NCBI GenBank assembly: GCA_034437075.1
Contig: DAOTVD010000314.1
Location: forward strand, 1 to 28,980
Direction: 5' to 3'
Origin: DAOTVD01 sp034437075
GTDB lineage: Bacteria > Chloroflexota > Anaerolineae > Aggregatilineales > J027
Length of the DNA stretch: 28,980 nt
The notes below the pieces were generated by a model. It made no database searches. It was not told where the DNA came from and saw only the letters and a list, made by a program, of their open reading frames with translations. Numbering within the stretch: position 1 is the first letter of the stretch; the number at the start of each line of letters is the position of its first letter. The translations under genes and the position numbers were made by a program. This document shows, one piece after another, positions 1 through 8,415 of the stretch.

Positions 1-492
1 GTTGGCATCGGCAATTCCGATGCGCATGGTACCGTGTTTAATTTTGGCTTGTTCAAGCATACCATCTTTCCATACGATTTTTTGTTCAACTGTGTGAATA
101 CCCATATCTTCACACCCACGGAACTCTCCGGGGATGTAGCGTTCGACCGCGAGATGATCTACACCGCGCTACGGGCTGGGCGGGCCTTCGTGGGCTACGA
201 TCTCATCGGCCCGACGCGCGGTTTTCGGTTCAGTGCCCAGGGTGCCGACAGCAGCGCCGAAATGGGCGATGACATTCGCCTGGGGAGTGGCGTCACCTTG
301 CAAGCCAAGCCGCCCGAGCGCGCCCATGTGAAGATCATCCGCCATGGCGAAGTCGTCTGGGAGGATGAACGCGCCGATGCGCTCGTTTACACCGCCCGCG
401 AACCCGGAGCCTATCGCGTGGAGGTCTGGCGCGAATATCTGGGCATGATGCGCTGCTGGATTCTCAGCAATCCGATTTATGTGTTGGCGTAG
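1..492 (+). CDS. PHP-fold metallohydrolase, CehA/McbA-like, C-terminal fragment
   Basis: The reading frame is open from the first base, so this is the 3' end of a gene that starts outside the window. The first residues contain GNSDAHG, the motif that closes the metal site of PHP-domain phosphoesterases. The stretch after it, with AGRAFVGYD followed by a small beta-rich domain and a conserved Trp/Tyr-rich end, fits the CehA/McbA family of PHP-like hydrolases. Those enzymes cleave phosphoesters or related bonds using two or three metal ions. Substrate cannot be told from this fragment. A GTG at position 34 could be mistaken for a start, but it falls after the SDAH motif and has no ribosome-binding site, so it is internal. 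The stop lies 32 bases from the convergent stop of the DUF1232 gene, and I see no clear terminator between them. Confidence 0.75.
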   Translation, partial: VGIGNSDAHGTVFNFGLFKHTIFPYDFLFNCVNTHIFTPTELSGDVAFDREMIYTALRAGRAFVGYDLIGPTRGFRFSAQGADSSAEMGDDIRLGSGVTLQAKPPERAHVKIIRHGEVVWEDERADALVYTAREPGAYRVEVWREYLGMMRCWILSNPIYVLA

Positions 493-524
493 CGCCGCGA
501 TCCCACCGTATTTTCAACAGTGTT

Positions 525-932
525 TTATCCCGTCAGCGCATTGACCAAACTATAGACCCCGTAGAACAATAACACTGCTCCGGCCAGCAAAATGAGCACC
601 ATACCCGCACCCAACGCCAGGCAACCCGCGCGCAATACGGGATGCTTAAATATCAGGATCAGAATAGGGCGCAGGGCGGTAATTGTGGCGGCTGTTCCGC
701 CCCCGGCCAGCAGAACCGTCAGGTCATCGAGTTGGCCCGCCAAAATAAGAATGTCGGGGATAATATCCAGGGGGAAAAAAGCATAGACCGCGCTCAAAAT
801 GATCACGGTGAAAAGCCCACCCCGGTACGCCTGATTAACCCGGCGCTCGATGCGCTCGGCAGACGCTAGCCCGCGCGTTTCACTGTCGGATGCGGACGCT
901 TCTTCTGCTGGTTGGATGTCGTGATCGTTCAT
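525..932 (-). CDS. DUF1232 (YkvA-like) small membrane protein
   Basis: This 135-residue protein carries a DUF1232 core at about residues 45-80: a hydrophobic segment, the signature FFPLDIIPD, then GQLDDLTVL. The same spacing of a Pro-Asp-Ile-Pro-Asp element and a DD pair is typical of the YkvA family. The N-terminal 35 residues are charged and probably cytoplasmic. A second hydrophobic stretch at about residues 100-130 suggests a membrane hairpin. The family has no established biochemical function. Its start codon overlaps the stop of the upstream M28 peptidase gene by 4 bp (ATGA on the minus strand), so the two are almost certainly co-transcribed and translationally coupled. It is the last gene of the sortase-peptidase operon. 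Confidence 0.75.
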   Translation of the reverse strand: MNDHDIQPAEEASASDSETRGLASAERIERRVNQAYRGGLFTVIILSAVYAFFPLDIIPDILILAGQLDDLTVLLAGGGTAATITALRPILILIFKHPVLRAGCLALGAGMVLILLAGAVLLFYGVYSLVNALTG

Positions 933-2434
933 GGAATATAAACCTCCGAACTGAGTGACCCAAGGATGCCATCGTTGCTAATGGTGCCCACCGCGAATAT
1001 CGTATTGGGGGCGAATTCATAGCCGGTGCGGTTCGTGGGTAGGATGTCGAATTGATAACCTTGCTGGCCGGGTGCTCGCGAGGCCACCAGATACCCTGCC
1101 CCGCCTGGGCTCGCATCCCAAAAGACGATGCCACCATTCGCCGTGATTCCCCCAGGCGGGGGTGGCCCTTCGCTAGCAGACAGCAAAAAGGCGAGCACCA
1201 CTTGAATATTTTTCATAAGATAGGGCGGGTTAATGAAATTCAGGCGATCATCGCGCGTGTCTTGGCGCTCATCATCTTCGGCGCCTTCAATCAGCCGCGC
1301 CGCTGGAATACCCGCGCGCGTAAACGACATATGATCGCCCCAGCGATTGCGGCGGTCTTCGCGATTCTCCACAATCACCTGAAAATCGGGCATCTGCACA
1401 TACGCGGCGGCTTGCACCTGGCGTGCCAACTGGCGCGAGGGATTTTCTGGGCCAGCAGAGTAAATACTGGCGCGGTCATCCACCAATGCGGTGCTGTTGC
1501 TGTCGATAGATGAGCCAATCGTATCCAGATTCAACATGGCCGTTACGTTCCAGGGCTGGCCGGGTAGAAAATTGCTAACAAAGTGACGGCTGCCAATACG
1601 CCCTGGAATATCATTATCCGGGTTGCCGTCCTGCCCATTGAGCCGGATTTCCTCGGCGGCGAACAACACGAAGACAACCCTCGCCTGGCGCGGCTGGGCA
1701 CAATATAAGCGCGCGAGTTCCACAATGCTAGCTACCCCGCTGCCATTGTCATTGGCGCCAGGCTGGATCAAAAAGCGCTGTTCGTGCGGCTGAGCATCTG
1801 ACATAGTGTCGTAATGCGCGCCCAGCACGATAGTCTCGCGGCCAACATCTGGCCCGCCAACTGCCAATATGAGATTCGCTTGCTGGCTGGTTTCGCCCCG
1901 ATAGGTAACTGTAAAAGGGTCTTCATAAAAAACAGCGGGATTGGCACAGGTGGTGGCCTGCGTTTGCAAGCGTTGCGCCAGATACGCCCGCGCGGCGTCA
2001 ATGCCTCGCCAGCCATCGCCCCGCGCCGAATTGGTATGGCGCGACTCAAAATTAACGAGCTCCGCAATCGTGTTAATGACTGCCGCCTGGTTAATTTGGA
2101 CTGCTAGCGCGCCAAATGTTTGTTGGCCCAGGGGTGGCGCGGGGGTAGCCGTGGGGATGCGCGTTCGTGTCGCGATAACGGCGGGCGTCGGGCTAAAGGT
2201 TGCGGTTGGTTGGGGGGTATGGGTAGCCGTGGGCACGACCGTGGCGGTTGCGCTGGGGCTTGGTGTCGCGCTAGCTGCCAGGTCCGTAGCCGTTGGGGGG
2301 GCTGTTGCGGTGGGCTCAGATAACGCCATGCGGGTGGGCAGCGCTATGGGCTCGGTTTGCGCCGCGCTATCGCACGCCCCTAAAAGTAACGCGCTTACGA
2401 AAAAAACACCCCCAAAAAGAATTCGGTTCATCAT
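929..2434 (-). CDS. M28 family zinc aminopeptidase, lipoprotein
   Basis: This 501-residue protein starts with a lipoprotein signal peptide; the lipobox LGAC places the lipidated Cys at residue 21. A Thr/Pro/Ala-rich linker (about 27-100) tethers the catalytic domain outside the cell. The M28 metal site is complete: His207 in GAHYDT, Asp229 in GANDNGSG, the Glu261-Glu262 pair in AAEE (base and ligand), Asp304 in LNLDTIG and His368 in GDHMSF. The predicted role is removal of N-terminal residues from extracellular peptides. The last 80 residues form a small extra region with no recognised family. The gene lies 12 bp downstream of the sortase gene. No convincing Shine-Dalgarno precedes the ATG, so coupling to sortase translation is likely. 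Either of two adjacent ATG codons could be used. Confidence 0.9.
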   Translation of the reverse strand: MMNRILFGGVFFVSALLLGACDSAAQTEPIALPTRMALSEPTATAPPTATDLAASATPSPSATATVVPTATHTPQPTATFSPTPAVIATRTRIPTATPAPPLGQQTFGALAVQINQAAVINTIAELVNFESRHTNSARGDGWRGIDAARAYLAQRLQTQATTCANPAVFYEDPFTVTYRGETSQQANLILAVGGPDVGRETIVLGAHYDTMSDAQPHEQRFLIQPGANDNGSGVASIVELARLYCAQPRQARVVFVLFAAEEIRLNGQDGNPDNDIPGRIGSRHFVSNFLPGQPWNVTAMLNLDTIGSSIDSNSTALVDDRASIYSAGPENPSRQLARQVQAAAYVQMPDFQVIVENREDRRNRWGDHMSFTRAGIPAARLIEGAEDDERQDTRDDRLNFINPPYLMKNIQVVLAFLLSASEGPPPPGGITANGGIVFWDASPGGAGYLVASRAPGQQGYQFDILPTNRTGYEFAPNTIFAVGTISNDGILGSLSSEVYIP

Positions 2435-2446
2435 GAAAAGGCGCGT

Positions 2447-3322
2447 TTACCCGTCTCGGGCTTCGTCATCTGTACTCAAATCGTCTGGCGGGGCGATGGG
2501 TACGGCCCGCACGACAAACCGATGCGTCCACTCGTATTCAGGGTAGCATGTCACCAGCGTGATGCGCTCTTCCGAATTATCATACATATATTCGAACCCT
2601 AATTCGCGATCTTCTTCGCTACCTGCTTCATACGGAAAGCGGATGATCTCTTCGACGCGGTAAAAATGTTCTTGGTAGCGTTCATCCGTAATGCGTACCG
2701 TCTGGCCGACTTGCACATCCAACAACCGGTTAAAAATGCGCCCAGGGAACACATGCCCGACCATGACGCTATTGCCCCCTGTGCCGATTTTGGGCGTCAG
2801 CGCATAGTAGCCCACGTCTTCGCGCGGGGTTACGATATTAAAGTCTTCATCCGTTTGCACCACCACAACAGACGCCAGTAGCCCGAGTTCCTCGACGGCC
2901 AAGCGGATAGGATATGCCCCGCCGGTTTCGTCTTCTACAGGTTCTAGCGTGGGTTGGGGCTGGTCATTGAAGACAAAGGCTTCTTGTTGCGCGCTCTGAA
3001 ATGTGTTGATTTCTAGCGCAGAGAGCGTGAAGGCTGCTGTGGGGCGCTCGGTTGGCTCGGGCGTCTCGGTAGGCGTTTCGTCAGTTGGGGCTGCTGCGGT
3101 GGCTTCGCTATCTGCCTCCGCTGCGTCGGTTTCGGGCGCAGGTGTATCAGTAGGCGCACGCAATTCGGGCACATCGGTGCGGATCGGGCGTGCAGTCGGG
3201 CTAGCCAGGGCTTCGATACCTGCTTCATCTACCTGGTTGATGATGACCCCTGCTACCAGGAAGACGACAACCCAAAGAACGACCAATCCGGTAATCCCGA
3301 TAAAGATTGTACGTTTTTGCAT
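2447..3322 (-). CDS. Sortase (class D/E-like) with signal anchor
   Basis: This 291-residue protein has an N-terminal membrane anchor (about residues 7-28) and a long Thr/Pro/Glu/Ala-rich linker (about 38-130), then a sortase domain. The catalytic His190 sits in VMVGHV, Cys259 in TLVTCYPE and the likely catalytic Arg268 in HRFVVRA. The TLVTC signature is the sortase hallmark. Sortases are membrane-bound transpeptidases that cut a C-terminal sorting motif on secreted proteins and join them to the cell surface or to each other. The exact class is uncertain. A GAGG ribosome-binding site lies seven bases before the ATG. The gene heads the operon with the M28 peptidase and DUF1232 protein and is divergent from a large secreted repeat protein, its most obvious candidate client. 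That protein lacks a canonical LPXTG motif, however. Confidence 0.85.
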   Translation of the reverse strand: MQKRTIFIGITGLVVLWVVVFLVAGVIINQVDEAGIEALASPTARPIRTDVPELRAPTDTPAPETDAAEADSEATAAAPTDETPTETPEPTERPTAAFTLSALEINTFQSAQQEAFVFNDQPQPTLEPVEDETGGAYPIRLAVEELGLLASVVVVQTDEDFNIVTPREDVGYYALTPKIGTGGNSVMVGHVFPGRIFNRLLDVQVGQTVRITDERYQEHFYRVEEIIRFPYEAGSEEDRELGFEYMYDNSEERITLVTCYPEYEWTHRFVVRAVPIAPPDDLSTDDEARDG

Positions 3323-3358
3323 GCGATGCCTCGTCTCATCTTGTATGATGCTTCCTCC

Positions 3359-3364
3359 ATTATA
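3359..3364 (-). promoter_or_regulatory. -10 element for the sortase operon
   Basis: On the minus strand this is a perfect TATAAT, 37 bases upstream of the sortase start codon. I do not find a good -35 element at the expected distance; TTCTCG at 18-bp spacing is the nearest and is weak. This rests on sequence match only. Confidence 0.35.
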
Positions 3365-3562
3365 CGAGAAGCACGCGACAAACGAGAAACCACCTGGCTA
3401 CAAATGCCATACAAAGCGTAAGCATTTTGTCTATAAGTGTTGGAAAGAGGCAGATTACGCCCAATCTGACGTCGTTTTACCTGTACTATAGAAGCAGAGG
3501 CTTAGCATCTTATGACACGCCCAAAAACAGCCTTACAACAATTATCGGTGTCGGGTGGCATG

Positions 3563-3571
3563 TGCTATACT
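3563..3571 (+). promoter_or_regulatory. Extended -10 promoter for the repeat-domain surface protein
   Basis: TGCTATACT combines a TG-n extension with a five-of-six match to TATAAT. It ends about 33 bases before the ATG at 3605. The -35 region (TTATCG near 3542) is weak, which the extended -10 could compensate. Confidence 0.4.
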
Positions 3572-3604
3572 GATACCCATTAGAAAATCGTGAAGGAGAA
3601 CACT

Positions 3605-6600
3605 ATGCGTCGGCTTCGATCCTTTACACTTCTGACGCTTATACTCATGGCGGCCCTATTTGTGGTCGGTCCAGAGTTCGAAATCTCGCCTGCGGTTGTG
3701 CACGCCCAAGGGCCAACTTATGACTCTGACCCACCGGCAGGTAATAACTGTGACCTACCATTTGAAACGGTGCGCCCGAACCCAAACATAACCCTCTTGA
3801 ATACAATTCCTTGGCTAAGCGATGGCATGGGTGGCAATGGGGCGCTACAAACAGAAATTGGCGAGGCATCTGCCCCCATAACGGCTACTGATCGGCTCAC
3901 AATCCGGCAAATAGCTAATTTTTGCACGGGCGGTGGGGCCGGTGTAGATATTTTGACCAGCCCTGATCCAGATGGAACCGGGTTCGGCCCTGGCTTGGGC
4001 GTCTATTTGCCCCCTGCTTCCCAGGGAAACATCAGCATTGAAATCGACGGCACGCCCCAAGGTGTTGTGCAAACGATTCAGTCTGACCCAGACGCGGATC
4101 AATCGTTATATCAACTGAGTACGGGCAATGTCGTCCTAAGTGCGACCTGCCGTTCGTTGAATAACGTTAGTTCACCACCAGGGCAACCGTATCTGGCTTA
4201 TGTGTGGGTTTCAACGGACTTCCCGCAGCTTACCCTGCCCGAACGCGCACACTATGTCTACACCATCGAATGTAATGTGGTAGAGCCCGGTGTTCGCCTG
4301 CAAGGTCCTGCTGACGAGACCCTTTTCGAAGCGACGAGCGCGCCACCACCGGCGCCAGCTATTTCGACCGTCGAAATCCTGAACCGCACGCCCGCTACGC
4401 CCGAACCCATCTTCGATGATACGTTCGAGTCAACAGGCGTCACCAATAATCTGCAAATCTTCAATACCGGGGCTGGCGACTTAAATTACGAACTGTCTCT
4501 TACAGCGCCCAATGGCGGAATCACGCTGCTGGACGGCACCAGTAATCCGGTCAGTATGTTGAGCGGTGATATTGATGGCGGCGCGATGGGTGCCGATACA
4601 ATTCCCATCCGCTGTGGGGGAGCAGGCAACACCTTCGACCCCTCAGCGCCCAACCCCTTAACCGCCACGCTGACGCTGCAAACAGACATTGATCGCGCAG
4701 ACGGCACGCCGGACGCACCCGGGCCAGATCAAACGACGTTCACCATCAATTGCCCCATTACCCCCACGGCGAGCTTTTCTTCGACCCCGGCGCCGAACAA
4801 CACGTTCGACATCACGCCCAGCACCAACCCAGACGATTGGCCGCGCATCGGTACATTCGCGGAAAATGACCTGGAAATTGGCAATACAGGCAATGCCCCG
4901 CTTACGGTGCGGGACATCATGTTCATGACGACCGAAAATGTGCAATTTCAAGTCGTGAATGACAATGGACAACCGATTACCCAGTTACCACCGATTGCCC
5001 CCTCCGACCAACAAGGTAATACCTTCGGGATGACGGTGCGCTGTACGCCGACTGGGCCTTACGATCCGGCCAATACGGTTCTGGAAGGTACGCTAGAATT
5101 CGAACATAATGGCAATGATGCCCAACCGGGCGAATTCGTGACCGAAACCTATACTGTTGCCTGCGACCAGGCCCCAGATGCACCCAACCTGGTTTTTAGC
5201 CCGAACGTCCTAGCCTCGCCGCTGGACTTTGGCAACGTGCCCCTGGATGGCAGTTCGTCGCAGTCGGTGCGCATTTGGAATACGGGCACCAGCGTGGCAA
5301 CGGTGACGGGTGTTACCTTGGCCGAAGACCCTGCCGACCCCGGCGAAGATATTCACTTCGACCTGCAATTCGAAACCTTGGGAACCGCACTCAACCCCAC
5401 TACCCCGCCCGGCCCCCCACCGGACGAAGCCAATATTTTCGATATCACGGTAACCTGTGACCCGGAAGATGGCAGTAACCCCGGCATGCGTAGCGCCCAA
5501 GTCACGGTAGCTTTCGGTGGTTTTGGAGACCGCACATTTGAGCTAGAGTGCAACACCGTGACCCCTGGCACAGGCGCTGGGATCAGCGTGACGGTCAACC
5601 CCGGGACGTTGTCGACCCAGATTGGGACGGAAACGACATCCCGCGTGACCATCGACAATACGGCACCCTCTGGCGGTTCGGATTTGGGCATCACGAGTAT
5701 CAGCCTGACAGATGCCAACAACATATTCGAACTCTTGCGTGAAGATGGCGTCGAGTTTGCGTCCGGGAGTGTCCCTGGCTATCTAGCCAGTATTACACCC
5801 GATGAGACGCCGCCTTTCTTCGACATCTCCTGCACGCCCATCAGCACTTCGCCAGTTGTTGAAACCCTGACGATTTCGCACAGTGCTGGCAGCAATATCG
5901 TGCGCGATATCACCTGCCAAGGCACTAACCCTGACGACCCAGACCCGCCAACGGAAGAACCGCCACAGCCACAGCCGACAGGCGCGGTCTATAGTTCCAA
6001 TCCGCAAGCTACTAGCACGATCCCAATGACAACCTCTGTGGGTGGCTCTACCACAGCCAGTATCACAATCACCAATACAGGAGCCTCTGGCGCGCTGACC
6101 ATCACAGGGGCATCGTTCGATACGGGCAATCAAATTGGGTTTACTCCTGAGCAACAAATTTCTAACCAGATTGTTTTGAATCCAGCCCAACCGACCACGA
6201 TCACCTTCACATGTTCATCAACTGCTGGCGGTACTTTCTCGGATACGCTCACTGTCTCGTATACTGGCGCGTCTGGAAGCCCAGCCCGCTACAATGTGAA
6301 CTGTACCGTGGGCGCAGAAACCGCGACCCCCGTGCAGCCTACGGCTCTGCCTGCCGCCGAAGCAGGCCAGGTGACCCAGTGTGCCCAAAATACGATCCTT
6401 TCGACGCCTTTCCCACAGAATGCTTCGGGTGAGTTCTTATTCGTGAACTGCTTTACGATCACCACCGCGCGCACCGTCAACATCTCCTTGACGCAAGTGC
6501 TGACGAATCTGGCGACAGAAGCAACGCCCGAAGAAATAGAAAGCATCCGCGCGAATCCGGGCCTGGTGTCGTTCTGGCGCATGGGCTCTTGGTTCTTGGT

Positions 6601-6889
6601 GGAAAGCCAGTACAATGCGGCCACCCAGACGTATACCTTCCAGTCGGCAAGCGGGTCCAATATTTACGGTGCGTTCTACGGTGCCATCACACGCCCCGTG
6701 GGCCAGCAAGGCAATGCAGCCTTCGCGGGTACAACCACCGGGAACGTAGATGACCCGACGGAAGTACGCCTTGACGATGAGAATTCCCAAATGCCTTTGG
6801 CGATGATTATCGCAACCCTGGTGGTTTTGCTCGTCGGTGCCGTATTTATCTCGCGACGTCGCCGCGTAACCGAGCCCAACGACATCTAA
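3605..6889 (+). CDS. Large secreted ASH/Ig-like repeat protein with C-terminal membrane anchor
   Basis: I chose the ATG at 3605 over an in-frame GTG at 3590 because AAGGAG lies six bases before it and the GTG would cover that site. The 1094-residue product has a signal peptide (cleavage likely after VHA, about residue 34). A series of beta-sandwich repeats of 100-140 residues follows, resembling ASPM/SPD-2/hydin or choice-of-anchor-D domains. Repeats begin near residues 252, 390, 530, 660 and 794, each with an N-T-G/A motif such as IFNTGAGDL, IGNTGNAPL, IWNTGTSV or ITNTGASG. Each ends with two cysteines 25-45 residues apart, probably one disulfide per domain. A Pro-rich linker precedes the last repeat. 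A distinct domain (about 922-1050) is followed by a membrane helix (1062-1083) and RRRR. This is probably a cell-surface structural or adhesive protein. No enzyme motif is visible. Confidence 0.8.
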   Translation: MRRLRSFTLLTLILMAALFVVGPEFEISPAVVHAQGPTYDSDPPAGNNCDLPFETVRPNPNITLLNTIPWLSDGMGGNGALQTEIGEASAPITATDRLTIRQIANFCTGGGAGVDILTSPDPDGTGFGPGLGVYLPPASQGNISIEIDGTPQGVVQTIQSDPDADQSLYQLSTGNVVLSATCRSLNNVSSPPGQPYLAYVWVSTDFPQLTLPERAHYVYTIECNVVEPGVRLQGPADETLFEATSAPPPAPAISTVEILNRTPATPEPIFDDTFESTGVTNNLQIFNTGAGDLNYELSLTAPNGGITLLDGTSNPVSMLSGDIDGGAMGADTIPIRCGGAGNTFDPSAPNPLTATLTLQTDIDRADGTPDAPGPDQTTFTINCPITPTASFSSTPAPNNTFDITPSTNPDDWPRIGTFAENDLEIGNTGNAPLTVRDIMFMTTENVQFQVVNDNGQPITQLPPIAPSDQQGNTFGMTVRCTPTGPYDPANTVLEGTLEFEHNGNDAQPGEFVTETYTVACDQAPDAPNLVFSPNVLASPLDFGNVPLDGSSSQSVRIWNTGTSVATVTGVTLAEDPADPGEDIHFDLQFETLGTALNPTTPPGPPPDEANIFDITVTCDPEDGSNPGMRSAQVTVAFGGFGDRTFELECNTVTPGTGAGISVTVNPGTLSTQIGTETTSRVTIDNTAPSGGSDLGITSISLTDANNIFELLREDGVEFASGSVPGYLASITPDETPPFFDISCTPISTSPVVETLTISHSAGSNIVRDITCQGTNPDDPDPPTEEPPQPQPTGAVYSSNPQATSTIPMTTSVGGSTTASITITNTGASGALTITGASFDTGNQIGFTPEQQISNQIVLNPAQPTTITFTCSSTAGGTFSDTLTVSYTGASGSPARYNVNCTVGAETATPVQPTALPAAEAGQVTQCAQNTILSTPFPQNASGEFLFVNCFTITTARTVNISLTQVLTNLATEATPEEIESIRANPGLVSFWRMGSWFLVESQYNAATQTYTFQSASGSNIYGAFYGAITRPVGQQGNAAFAGTTTGNVDDPTEVRLDDENSQMPLAMIIATLVVLLVGAVFISRRRRVTEPNDI

Positions 6890-6909
6890 TCTGCTTGACA
6901 TCTTCGCCG

Positions 6910-6945
6910 AGCCGGTGCAGCAGCGTCTGCATCGGCTTTCTTTTT
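6910..6945 (+). terminator. Rho-independent terminator after the repeat protein gene
   Basis: An 11-bp stem (6910-6920 with 6927-6937, one G-T wobble) encloses a six-base loop. A T-rich tract, TTTCTTTTT, follows. It begins 21 bases after the stop codon of the surface-protein gene and isolates it from the kinase gene. Confidence 0.8.
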
Positions 6946-6974
6946 GGTTCGGCAGGCAGTACAATGAGCGAGCC

Positions 6975-8243
6975 ATGAGTTCTCAAGATATTCTACTGAA
7001 CAATCGGTATCAGCTTCTCTCGCAATATGGTTCGGGGGGGATGTCTGTTATTTATAAAGCGGTCGATTTGGCCCTGGGGCGTGAAGTGGCCATTAAGATA
7101 CTGCGCCCGAGTATGACAGATAATCCCGATTTTCTATCCCGTTTTCGCCTAGAAGCGCGTAACGCGGCCAATCTGCAACACCCGAATATCGTCACTGTGC
7201 ATGATGTCGGCCAAGATGGAAATACGCATTTCATCGTTATGGAACTCATCGAAGGGCAGGACTTAAAGCGCGCTATTCGGGCCGAAGCGCCCTTTGCCAT
7301 CGACCGCATGTTGACCACAGCTATCAAAATTTGTGCGGCTATCGGATATGCGCATCGCGCGGGGATCGTCCATGCCGATGTTAAACCTCAGAATGTGCTG
7401 CTAGAAGGGGTAGACAATGTCAAAGTCACCGACTTTGGGATTGCCCAGGCACTGGCCACCACCAACCCCCAAGAGCGCCACAAGGTTGTCTGGGGGAGCC
7501 CACATTATTTCTCGCCCGAACAGGCCCAAGGCATGAATCCCTCGCCGGCTTCGGATGTGTATTCTATCGGTGTGGTCATGTTCGAGATGCTTACCGGTCG
7601 GTTGCCATTTATGGGGAATGATCAGCAAGAACTCGCCTTGGCGCATATCCGCCAACCCCCGCCCCATATCTATGATGTTAATCCTCAACTGCCCGAGCAG
7701 CTTGACCGCATCATTCAAAAGGTGCTGGCCAAAGAACCTGCCGCGCGCTATAGCATGGCCAATCAACTCGAACGCATCCTGATTAACTATCGTGATCAGG
7801 GCTTGGGCAAAACCAGCAGCCAGATCGTTTTGGCCCAGGCCGCAGGTACCACGCCCGAAGAAGCGGATGAGTCGGCAGCGGTGGCGGCTCATACTGCCGA
7901 AACGCTGGCCAAAATACCCAAATCCCCTTTCGCTTCCCCCGATAGCCCGAGTTATATTTCCCCTAGCCAGGTGAACCATCCGCAAGCGGGTGAACAAAAC
8001 GAGGCGAATGCCCCCACCATAACCCGTAATGATGCGGCCCTCCCAGCTTACGAGATGCCGCCTGTTCCCCAGGCAAACCCAGGTGGGTTACCCAGGACAG
8101 ATAATTTGCGCGATACGGGCTATTATCCGGCGGTAGACCCTCCGAGGCTCGATGTGGTAACGCTCCTGTTGGGGGTGATTGCCTTTTTGGCCGTGGTGGG
8201 CATGCTGATCTTATGGGTCTTTGTGTTTCAGGCCTATACATAA
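6975..8243 (+). CDS. PknB-like Ser/Thr protein kinase with C-terminal membrane anchor
   Basis: This is a Hanks-type kinase of 422 residues, starting at the ATG that gives MSSQDILL. An upstream in-frame GTG lies inside the preceding terminator and is unlikely to be used. The kinase domain spans about residues 10-270: glycine loop GSGGMS at 19-24, Lys41 in AIKIL, Glu60 of helix C, catalytic loop HADVKPQN at 133-140, DFG at 153-155 and SPE at 180-182. The arginine of the usual HRD is alanine here, so it is a non-RD kinase and may not need activation-loop phosphorylation. A disordered region (about 280-390) leads to a single membrane helix (394-418). Only a few residues lie outside, so there is no PASTA or other sensor domain. 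It phosphorylates cytoplasmic proteins near the membrane; targets are unknown. Confidence 0.9.
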   Translation: MSSQDILLNNRYQLLSQYGSGGMSVIYKAVDLALGREVAIKILRPSMTDNPDFLSRFRLEARNAANLQHPNIVTVHDVGQDGNTHFIVMELIEGQDLKRAIRAEAPFAIDRMLTTAIKICAAIGYAHRAGIVHADVKPQNVLLEGVDNVKVTDFGIAQALATTNPQERHKVVWGSPHYFSPEQAQGMNPSPASDVYSIGVVMFEMLTGRLPFMGNDQQELALAHIRQPPPHIYDVNPQLPEQLDRIIQKVLAKEPAARYSMANQLERILINYRDQGLGKTSSQIVLAQAAGTTPEEADESAAVAAHTAETLAKIPKSPFASPDSPSYISPSQVNHPQAGEQNEANAPTITRNDAALPAYEMPPVPQANPGGLPRTDNLRDTGYYPAVDPPRLDVVTLLLGVIAFLAVVGMLILWVFVFQAYT

Positions 8244-8280
8244 AGGGAACGTAGGAACTACCTTAGAACCGTCCAATCTC

Positions 8281-8310
8281 TTGGTAATCGGCTTTTCGCT
8301 CGCGTATAAT
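8281..8310 (+). promoter_or_regulatory. Sigma-70-type promoter for ftsH
   Basis: TTGGTA (four of six to the -35 consensus) and a perfect TATAAT are separated by 18 bp. The predicted transcript start is near 8317, giving a leader of about 100 bases before the TTG start codon. Confidence 0.6.
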
Positions 8311-8415
8311 CTTATGTATGATGGGTATACTGCTCGTTTGCCCTCTCAAGCCACTCTATCGCTTAGATCATCCAAAGAAAGTGGCCAACAGAAGTGACCA
8401 ATTGGAGGTCGTCCC

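Noticed and set aside
1941..2546. A Val/Gly/Ala-rich open frame on the plus strand.
   Set aside because: It mirrors the Thr/Pro/Ala-rich linker of the M28 peptidase on the opposite strand and crosses the peptidase-sortase junction; no family features.
3590..3604. GTG at 3590 as start of the repeat-domain surface protein.
   Set aside because: It would include the AAGGAG ribosome-binding site of the ATG at 3605, which also gives a better signal peptide.
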